Shown one piece after another: positions 57,511 through 64,000 of a DNA stretch of 64,000 nucleotides. Location: the NCBI GenBank assembly GCA_963728845.1, contig CAVSLS010000059.1:6899-70898 (forward strand), written 5' to 3'. Each line of letters opens with the position of its first letter. Within the stretch, counting starts at the first letter, position 1. Below the pieces are notes generated by a model. It saw nothing but the letters and a program-made list of their open reading frames with translations, did no database searches and was not told the origin of the DNA. The stretch is from Bog-473 sp963728845. Its GTDB lineage: Bacteria; Actinomycetota; Acidimicrobiia; Acidimicrobiales; RAAP-2. Both the position numbers and the translations under genes were made by a program.

Positions 57511-57805
57511 ATGACCAGCACAGATACTGGCTCTGGCGGCGCTGATCGCATCATCGAGTCGTTTCATGACGCCGGGAACACGGCGCTTGAATCGGTCCGG
57601 AAGTTCCTTGACATCGTAAATGGTGTTTTTCCCGACGTGAGAGCAGATAACGGGCCGCGCCAGCAGATCATCGATTCGGCGTTCAAGATGACCGAGGAGC
57701 TTGTCGGCGACGTCGACCCAGCTTGCGGAGAAGATCGTAAAGGCGAGCCAGGACGCTCTGGGCGAGGCGGACAAGGAAGTCGGAAAGCTCTCGGAGAGGA
57801 GCTGA
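57511..57805 (+). CDS. Small helical, phasin-like protein (frame broken once)
   Basis: About 97 residues when joined. MTSTDTGSGGADRIIESFHD, ALESVRKFLDIVNGVFPDVR and QQIIDSAFKMTEELVGD come from one frame; LAEKIVKASQDALGEADKEV and GKLSERS from the next, with the change near 57718. The heptad-like pattern of Leu/Val/Ala with acidic and basic residues suggests coiled-coil helices, as in phasins or stress-related helical proteins. ATG 57511 has GGAGG five bases upstream. The DNA is lower in GC than to the left. No firm family. Confidence 0.6.
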
Positions 57806-57853
57806 AAGGGCGGATTAAGGCCGTGAATGAGCTAGCCCGAAGTGCCGATTCGA

Positions 57854-59185
57854 TTAGGCGGGACGCCTCATTCTGCTTGCCCAACCCTTCCTCCTCCCGC
57901 TACTGGTCTCCCGCTCCCGCTCCCGGCCGACGCCGGTGACCTCGTCCCCTGCTTGGCCGACCATGGTCGCCGACCATGGTCGTGGTGAAAAATCCTCCGC
58001 GACAAGGTATTCGCCGGTCGGCGTACCGCTGGGCCACGAGCTGGCGTCGGTGTTTAGGTGGTCTGTGGCTGCCGGCCCGCGCTGAAGGGCCACCGCCCGT
58101 TGGACATCGGAAGAGCTGACGGTGCCGCTGACGTGATTATCGGCGTCAAGAACGAGGGCAGGGTGACCGTCCTTCGATGCCATGCGCTCGAGCAGCGCGC
58201 TCATCGGCTCCTCAGGGCGCGCCACGGGGATCGCACTGAGCGGAATCACGATCTCGTTCGAGGTGGTGGCAGGTCGCCGTTCCAGTGGGACGCCGTTCAC
58301 CGCTTGCGCAGTTACCACCCCGGCCAATCGGCCGCTGTCATCGATGACCGCCGCGATATCGCCGTGGTACAGCCACAAAAACGAAGCAATATCAGCGACG
58401 GTGGTGTGGCTCGGCACGGATGGAAGGGCGGCGTCATGACCTGCCCGACGGTCAGGTTGACCATGGCGCCCTGGACCAGGGCGTACTGCTCTTCGCCTCG
58501 GGCCGCGAGAGACGAAGAGCCCGATGAGAGCCGGCCACAGGCCGATGACGCTGCCCGTGGACACAAACGTCAAGACGCCCAGCACAATGAGCACGACGGC
58601 AAAGACCCGGCCCGCACGTGACGCGGTCACCGAGGCACGGAAATGGTCGCCCGAGCGTTGCCAGAGCCCGGCTCGCAGGATTCGCCCGCCATCGAGTGGG
58701 GCGGCTGGGATCAGGTTGAAGATCGCAAGCAGAAGGTTGATCTCCCACAACCATGACAGCAGGTTCACGACGAGTCCGTGACCACCGGCCGCGACAACAA
58801 CCACCTGCGCGGCACCGAACAGTGCTGCCAACAAGAGGCTGACACCTGGACCCACCGCGGCAATGCGAAAGTCGGCGCCCGGGGTGTGCGCCTCGCCCTC
58901 GAGCTGAGCGACGCCGCCGAACACGAACAATGTGATGGACCGTACCCGCACACCATTGTGTCTGGCAACGAGGGCGTGTGACACCTCGTGGGCCAGTAAG
59001 GAGCACAAGAGCACCACTGCACCGATCACCCCTGCAATCCAGTCGGCCGCATTGGCATGCCCGGAATGTGTGGGGAGAACATAGACGGCGACCTCCCATG
59101 CGAAAAGGGCGAGGATCACAGCCACGCTCCAATTCACACCCACCGCGATCCCGTAGAAATTGCCGATGCGGATCGTCTGTCTCAT
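57854..59185 (-). CDS. M50 site-2 protease with C-terminal CBS region (Rip3-like; compensated frame changes)
   Basis: 443 residues as read. Membrane zinc protease: LLAHEVSHALVARHNGVRVR holds HExxH, and AIFNLIPAAPLDGGRILRAG holds the third ligand. The region after the last helix should be in another frame for a stretch (EEQYALVQGAMVNLTVGQVM), with changes near 58520 and 58400. It then returns to a CBS-type segment with DIAAVIDDSGRLAGVVTAQA and HPALVLDADNHVSGTVSSSD. The layout matches M. tuberculosis Rip3 (Rv2625c), a DosR-regulon protein. ATG 59185. Confidence 0.85.
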   Translation of the reverse strand: MRQTIRIGNFYGIAVGVNWSVAVILALFAWEVAVYVLPTHSGHANAADWIAGVIGAVVLLCSLLAHEVSHALVARHNGVRVRSITLFVFGGVAQLEGEAHTPGADFRIAAVGPGVSLLLAALFGAAQVVVVAAGGHGLVVNLLSWLWEINLLLAIFNLIPAAPLDGGRILRAGLWQRSGDHFRASVTASRAGRVFAVVLIVLGVLTFVSTGSVIGLWPALIGLFVSRGPRRRAVRPGPGRHGQPDRRAGHDAALPSVPSHTTVADIASFLWLYHGDIAAVIDDSGRLAGVVTAQAVNGVPLERRPATTSNEIVIPLSAIPVARPEEPMSALLERMASKDGHPALVLDADNHVSGTVSSSDVQRAVALQRGPAATDHLNTDASSWPSGTPTGEYLVAEDFSPRPWSATMVGQAGDEVTGVGRERERETSSGRRKGWASRMRRPA

Positions 59186-59555
59186 AGGTACAGCCTCACG
59201 GTGGACTCTTCATTGCTGACCACGGATACGCGGCGGGTCTGCGTGCAAATTGGGTCACCATGAGCACCCCAGGAACATGCTGCTCTCCTGCTCCTCCATC
59301 TGGCACCTTCTGAGGTTTGATTGATTCTGCGATCGATGAAGTGCCAATGTCAGCCTTAACGAGCCAACCATGTCAACGATCATCCCCTCGCAGGTGCGCG
59401 AACAGGGTCCAAGGTCACATGCGGGCACGCCTTGGAAGTCGCGATCGAGAGTTGGCAAGACCTGAAGCGCGCAATCAGCCGGGCGAGCCATGGGGGCCCG
59501 AAGGGTGAGACCGGCCTGGCCTGCATGACTGTGAGTGGACGCGGTGCATTAGTTG
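59186..59555. other. 370-bp gap without a recognisable gene
   Basis: Upstream region of the protease gene. Several short frames exist on both strands but none has a convincing start, ribosome site or family resemblance. It contains GGGTCCAAGGTCAC at 59405-59418, loosely like half of a DosR-type box. Local GC is lower than in the left part of the window. Confidence 0.5.
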
Positions 59556-60897
59556 TCAAAGGCCGGTGGGATAGGTCTCCGGAGGTTCTCCCGCGTCCCA
59601 GAGCGACGTGCGCTCAAGGGGCTCGACTGCCCTGGTGTGATCGAGGTGGATCACCGCATCAAACTGCTCACCGAGACGGGCGTGAAAGTAATGACTCCCA
59701 CGTTCGGTCTCAGGGCGATAGATGACCCCGATGGCCCGCTCCAGGCGCGGAACAACCATCGAGTCGTGCACGGCCGGATTGGCCAAGTCCAACCAGAAGC
59801 GACCGACGTTGGCGTCATGGAGGAACGACTCATGGCTATCGGTCAAGGCGGGACGCACCCGTTTGCGTTCAGATGGACCACCCCAATCGGTGGAGGCTGT
59901 CACGGTGCCGTCATATGTGGTGAATCCAATGAGGGCGCACTCGTTCGCTGTATCGTTGCCGGGCCAGTTGGCCGACGTTGAGCTCGCCATGAGCCCCCAT
60001 CTCGGTACATCGAGCGTCGCCGACGTGCGAGTTGTGCTCCCAGACCACGATCTTCGCGCGGCCAAGTTGGTGATTGAGGTGCTCTGCGAGCGAATCGAGT
60101 GTTGTGGCCATATGACGGTCACGGAGGTTCCACGAGGAAACCTCGGCCCGATACATCTGCTGGTAGTACTCCTCGGCGTCCCGCACGAGAAGCGCATTCT
60201 GCTCAGCGAAGAAGAACTCGTCGTCGGCCACCCAGCCGTCACGCCGAAGGTACCCCTCCGCTCTTCGTCGCAGCTCGATCAGCTGCTTGACGACTTCATT
60301 CTCGCATGGGATGGCGCCCGAGTAGGCCAGGGCATAGCCGTAGGCCTGTCCCTCTCCACCGACATGGTCGAAGCATGAGTAGCGTGCCCGAGCCCGTTTG
60401 GCCTCGTCCGGATCAACTCGGTCGAGGTACCTCACCACGGCCTCCATCGAAGCTCGGAGGCTGTAGAGGTCCAGACCGTAGAAGCGCGCCTTGTGCGCCG
60501 GATTGACCTGTGTGTCGTTGCGGGAGCGAAGCCATTCGACAAAGGTCAGAACTTCGCGGTTCCGCCACATCCAGGCCGGAAAGCGACGGAAGTCCGAGAG
60601 TGCCGTGTCGGCGTCCGGATCATCCGAGAGCCCCATGGCGTAGCGGTTGACCCGATAGGCGTCGGGCCAATCTGCCTCGACCGCCACGGCATTGAATCCA
60701 CATTCGTCGATGAGATGGCGGGTGATGCGAGCCCGCTCCGCGTAGAAGTCGTGAGTCCCGTGAGAGGCCTCGCCGATGAGGACGAACCTTCGATCGCCCA
60801 CGAGATCAAGGAGCGAGTCGTATTCATTCTGAGCGCCCGTGACCGGATGAAGATGACCTTCCATTGTCGCGGAGATCGACGTGTCGACCATGTTCAC
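59556..60897 (-). CDS. Erythromycin-esterase-family protein (frame broken once)
   Basis: About 447 residues. Family marks are FVLIGEASHGTHDFYAERAR (catalytic His region), FNAVAVEADWPDAYRVNRYA, FYGLDLYSLRASMEAVVRYL and VVWEHNSHVGDARCTEMGAH. After a frame change near 59960 come ECALIGFTTYDGTVTASTDW and ERAIGVIYRPETERGSHYFH. The family is broad and most chromosomal members do not act on macrolides; Rv2030c of the DosR regulon contains this domain. ATG 60897. The DosR-like box at 60927 lies 30 bp upstream. Confidence 0.87.
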
Positions 60898-60926
60898 AGT
60901 TTCGACAGCACCCGGTCGTGGCGACA

Positions 60927-60940
60927 GGGACGAAAGTCAC
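60927..60940. promoter_or_regulatory. DosR/DevR-like box upstream of the esterase-family gene
   Basis: GGGACGAAAGTCAC agrees at 12 of 14 positions with the core GGGACTWWAGTCCC of the mycobacterial DosR site, and is followed by AA as in the full consensus. It lies 30-43 bp before the ATG, where DosR sites often overlap promoters. A looser palindrome, GGGCCATGAGCCC, at 61688-61700 precedes the adenosine-specific kinase by 35 bp. No dosR/dosS genes are in the window. Confidence 0.38.
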
Positions 60941-61163
60941 AATCGCCCACGGGTCAGGGCCCGGAACAGATGTTCATGGCCCGTTCTGACCAGGCTTGTC
61001 GGTCGAGATCTCGACAGTGCCCGATATCGAATCCAGCTGGTTGTCATCGCCTACGGGATGGGTTTCGTGACCCCGGGTGACCCGGAGACACAGCCCGAGG
61101 GCAAACCAAAAGGCCACAGCGCGATCTTCTGCCTATCCAAGATCGGGAATGACACGTGACTGT

Positions 61164-61653
61164 CTAGAGCTTGTAACCAATCCTCCGGCAGGAGGTCCGA
61201 CGCTCGATTTCGTCCGCCGGCGTCTCGATGCCAGCTGGTGGCAGGCTGTCGATGACCCCTACGATGCCTCGGCCGAATTCGGTTTCTGCGCCATCAGCAT
61301 CTCGACTGGGTTCGCTGTGGCGCAAAAGAGGTTGCACAACCTCCTTGACGCATTCACTGGCGTCAGGGACGTCGACCCCGGAGAAGTCCTCCCGCAGGAA
61401 GATGATGGAAAGAGTGGCCAGCGCCGACCCCCTTCTGGTGTTCCGGGCGGCCAAATCGATGAGCTCCCGATCGTTACCCGAACGGCGGATGAGGCAGGGC
61501 CCGAGCCTCGGAGAAGGCGATCCCGAAACGCAGCTGCGCTCCGGCTCCCGCCAGGGCCTCGATGAAGGTCCTCAATGGTCTTGAGCAGCCAAGTTGGCCG
61601 ATGATGACGTTCATCCCCTCGGGCTTTTCGACGGGATAGACGCTCAGCTCCAC
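61164..61653 (-). pseudogene. Adenosine-specific kinase family (PF04008-like), several frame changes
   Basis: Fragments in all three frames add up to the whole ~160-residue family: VELSVYPVEKPEGMNVIIGQ, LLKTIEDLH, LAGAGAQLRFGIAFSEA, LAARNTRRGSALATLSIIFL, LCNLFCATANPVEMLMAQ, and TEFGRGIVGVIDSLPPAGIE with RRIGYKL at the end. Members are best known from archaea and thermophiles and have been reported as adenosine-specific. At least four frame changes are needed, so as written it cannot be expressed; sequence error is likely. GTG 61653 has GAGGAG upstream. Confidence 0.75.
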
Positions 61654-62322
61654 GATTTCGCTCCTCACTTGCCAAGCTGCAACCATTGGGCCATGAGCCC
61701 ACCACCCTCAGTTGCGTGTATGGGATAAGCCTGCAGAAGGTGGATTGGTGCAGATAGGGCCCAAGGACCCAACGATGATTTGTGTGGGCTCCTATTGAAT
61801 GGAGTTGCTCAGATACGCAGCGACGAACAAGCCAAGGTTTCCGGCGAGTTGCGTGGAGATGGTTCGGCCAATTTCGTTTTCGCCCTGGTCCCAGCCCACC
61901 CGGGGCGTCCAATCCCAGCGGGGCTTGTCTGAGGGTGCCTCAACGATTTTCATCGTGGACCAGCGATGTTGACTTTGAACCCAGACCCAATCGCTGGAAG
62001 CGCGCAAGCTTCCAACCCGAAGTTCGTGGACCGCAGCCACCGGCAAAGCAACGTGGGGAGGTTCTGAGGTGATACGGCCCTTTTGGATCGGAGGGCTGGA
62101 TCTGTTTTCTGGCGGTTGCGACGTTCTGGCACCTATCCGCTGTTCTCCGTCATCCGCCTCGGTTCAGCGTCACCTGAATCCGTGGAGGTTCGCCAGAAGC
62201 CGTCCCCATCCGGGGTCGAGGCGATACCCGAGGATCAGCCCGAGCTGGGTGTATGGTCACCGACCCGAACACGCCTTGAGGACACCGACCAAACGGGGAG
62301 GCGGGAGGTCCAGGGCGCCGGC
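61654..62322. other. 670-bp gap with no confident gene
   Basis: Contains the DosR-like palindrome GGGCCATGAGCCC at 61688-61700, GTTGACTTTGAACCC at 61968-61982 (one mismatch from 56316-56330), and a 53-codon minus-strand frame from ATG 61953 to 61792 (KIVEAPSDKPRWDWTPRVGW at its start) with no ribosome site or known relative. Given the dense frame errors on both sides, a broken gene could be hidden here. Confidence 0.45.
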
Positions 62323-63868
62323 ATGTCCCGCTCCGGCGTCGAGCCACGTTGGCTGTCCTTTGTGTGACCTTGTTGCTCATCAGCCTCGACAACACGATCC
62401 TCAACGTGGCGCTGCCATCGATCGTGCGCAGCTTGCGGGCCACCTCTACCCAGTTGCAGTGGATCGTGGACGCCTACGCCATCGTCTTTGCCGGTCTGCT
62501 GCTCACCCTGGGGGCGTTGGGTGATCGCGTCGGGCGCAAGCGGGTGTTCATGGGGGGCTGGTCGTCTTCGGTGTCGGTTCGGCGTGGCGGCCTGGTCCGG
62601 AACTCCCGGACCGCCTCATCGCTGCCCGAGCCGTCATGGGGGTGGGGGCTGCCGCCCTCATGCCCTGCACCCTGTCGATCCTGACCAACGTGTTCACCGC
62701 CGAGCGGGACCGGGCGCGGGCGATCGGGATCTGGTCGGCCACCACCGGGCTCGGGGTGGCCATCGGCCCGATCTCGGTGGGTTCCTGCTGGTCACTTCTG
62801 GTGGGGGTCGGTCTTCCTCATCAACGTGCCCATCGCCTTGGCTGGCCTGGTCGCGGCGGCATTTCTCGTCCCAAACTCCAAGAACCCAACGCCGAGCGGG
62901 CCGATCCTGTTGGTGCCGCGGTTGTCGATCGTCGGGTTCGGTCTGTTGCTATGGGCGATCATCGAGTCGCCCAACCGGACCTGGACATCGCCGCCGATTC
63001 TCGGCGCGCTGATCTGCTCGGCCGTCATCCTCGGCTCTTTCGTCATCTGGGAGCGACACATCGACCAGCCCATGCTGCCCTTGCAGTTCTTCGCCAACCG
63101 CCGTTACAGCGCGGCGATCGCCTCGTTGGCATGGTGATGTTCGCCTTGCTTGGGCATGTTCTTCCTCATGACCCAGTACCTGCAGTTCTGCCTGGGGTTC
63201 AGCCCCCTCAAGACCGGATTGGGGATCGCGCCCGTCGCATTGGTCCTCCTGGTCGCGCGCCCCGTCCATCGGTCCTGGCTCGCTCGGCATTCGGCACCAA
63301 GCCGGTGGTCGCGGGCGGCCTAGTCCTCATTGCCGCCGGTCTTGCTTCCTGTCCCGGACCACCGTGCACAGCACCTACCGCGACGCGTGCCCTGGTTCGT
63401 GCTCATCGGAATCGGCGTGGGCCTGGCCCTGGCTCCCTCGACCGAGTCGGTCATGGGCTCATTGCCGACGAGAGGATGCCGGAGTCGGCTCGGCACGAGC
63501 GACACGTCGATGCAGATCGGCGGTGCCCTCGGCGTCGGCGGTTCTGGGGACGGCACTCAGCATCCGTTATCAGCACTTCATGACGCCCTTGCTGGCCCAT
63601 CAGCACATCCCGGCCGCCATCGACAACCTCATCCTCGGCTCTCTGGGGGGTGCGTTGGCTGTTGCAGCACCTTTCGGGTGCCACCGGCGCCGCCCTTGCC
63701 GAAACCGCCCGGCGAGGCTTCGTGTCGGGCATGGACCTCGGACTGATTGTCGCGGCAGTCGTCGTCGGGGTGGCCGGTGTGGTCGTCCTCGTTGCCCTCC
63801 CCAACCGGCCCGGCGACACCTCCCCGCACCCTCACGCTCGACGACGGCTCTGCTCTGAGGTGAATTAG
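62323..63868 (+). pseudogene. MFS drug/proton antiporter, DHA2 (EmrB/QacA) type, many frame changes
   Basis: A 14-helix-type transporter readable only by hopping frames. LLISLDNTILNVALPSIVRS is the DHA2 first helix. It continues LQWIVDAYAIVFAGLLLTLG, GALGDRVGRKRVFMGG (motif A), ARAVMGVGAAALMPCTLSIL, FLINVPIALAGLVAAAFLVP, FALLG then FFLMTQYLQFCLGFSPLKTG, IGIGVGLALAPSTESVMGSL, and GLIVAAVVVGVAGVVVLVAL near the end. Roughly eight changes in 1.5 kb. It would export toxic compounds if intact. ATG 62323 has GGGAGG upstream. No regulator gene is recognisable next to it. Confidence 0.78.
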
Positions 63869-64000
63869 TGGTAATGCATCCACCATCGCGGTTCGCTTCC
63901 TTGTGTTCTGGACCGTGAGCATCGGCGACATAACGCCCAAGACGGATCCAGCTCGAATCGTAGCCATGGGTGTAGATGTTCACGTAACTTGGGGTCCTAG
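63869..64000. other. Right edge, no gene called
   Basis: 132 bp after the transporter stop. On the minus strand a frame from GTG 63983 starts NIYTHGYDSSWIRLGRYVAD, which looks protein-like for ~35 residues and then runs antisense into the transporter. It could be the broken end of a gene entering from the right. The window ends too soon to tell. Confidence 0.3.

Noticed and set aside
59255..59508. Short frames on both strands upstream of the M50 protease.
   Set aside because: None has a convincing start or family resemblance, and they overlap each other.
59556..60897. Macrolide-resistance gene.
   Set aside because: The protein is in the erythromycin esterase superfamily, but most chromosomal members are not macrolide esterases and the context is stress genes. 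No resistance claim is justified from sequence.
61792..61953. 53-codon frame on the minus strand.
   Set aside because: No ribosome site, no recognisable relative and no coupling to neighbours; kept only as a remark in the intergenic entry.
63600..63983. Minus-strand frame starting NIYTHGYDSSW at the right edge.
   Set aside because: Only ~35 residues look protein-like before it runs antisense through the MFS gene; too little sequence to call.
55569..64000. Integrative element inserted at tRNA-Gly.
   Set aside because: No integrase gene and no second copy of the tRNA 3' end was seen to the right. Only an IS remnant abuts the tRNA.

Overview
The window is high-GC DNA, about 70% G+C by eye and lower to the right of ~57 kb. 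It looks like an actinobacterium, most likely of the class Acidimicrobiia. Pointers are a mycobacterial-type mec-cysO-cysM operon, two F420/LLM-type oxidoreductases, two mycothiol-type (TIGR03086-like) metal-binding proteins, a wax-ester synthase/diacylglycerol acyltransferase, and secreted proteins with a GYW-x-V-x-x-DGG repeat. No rRNA, CRISPR array, prophage or PKS/NRPS cluster was seen.

Layout. 1-9.7 kb: smpB, the CysO-dependent cysteine operon, an SDR, a Doc-like toxin remnant, a flavin amine oxidase, a broken membrane protein, and the rph-rdgB pair. 9.7-28 kb: mostly lipid and small-molecule catabolism (LLM oxidoreductases, SDRs, MaoC dehydratases, P450, amidohydrolase, sulfatase, alpha/beta hydrolase, glycerate kinase) and a ~500 bp gene-free segment that looks like a structured RNA ending in a strong hairpin. 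28-45 kb: tRNA-Leu, clpP, then a cell-surface polysaccharide locus with a Wzm/Wzt-type ABC exporter, four paralogous GT4 glycosyltransferases of one subfamily plus one of another, several methyltransferases, and two exported repeat proteins, one fused to a PQQ-like propeller and one to a SpoIID domain. 45-55 kb: enoyl-CoA hydratase, peroxiredoxin, acyl-CoA synthetase, oligoribonuclease, dUTPase, wax-ester synthase, and a compact three-gene cytochrome b6-type operon with a 58-residue membrane protein. 55.5-64 kb: tRNA-Gly, an IS481-family remnant, a third repeat protein, then a lower-GC stretch with a helical protein, an M50 protease with CBS region, an erythromycin-esterase-family protein, an adenosine-specific kinase and an MFS transporter. 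The protease and esterase recall the mycobacterial DosR dormancy regulon.

Sequence quality. About half of the long genes are read in two or more frames, often changing at G/C runs. Start/stop overlaps reappear once the frames are joined, which favours sequencing error over gene decay. Breaks become very dense beyond ~61 kb, near the end of the window. Coordinates of broken genes span the whole reconstructed gene.

How the genes work together. Most same-strand neighbours overlap by 4 bp (GTGA or ATGA), so translational coupling is common. The clearest units are mec/cysO/cysM (cysteine from a protein thiocarboxylate), rph/rdgB, clpP-wzm-wzt-methyltransferase-GT4-GT4, orn/acyl-CoA synthetase and the cytochrome b trio.
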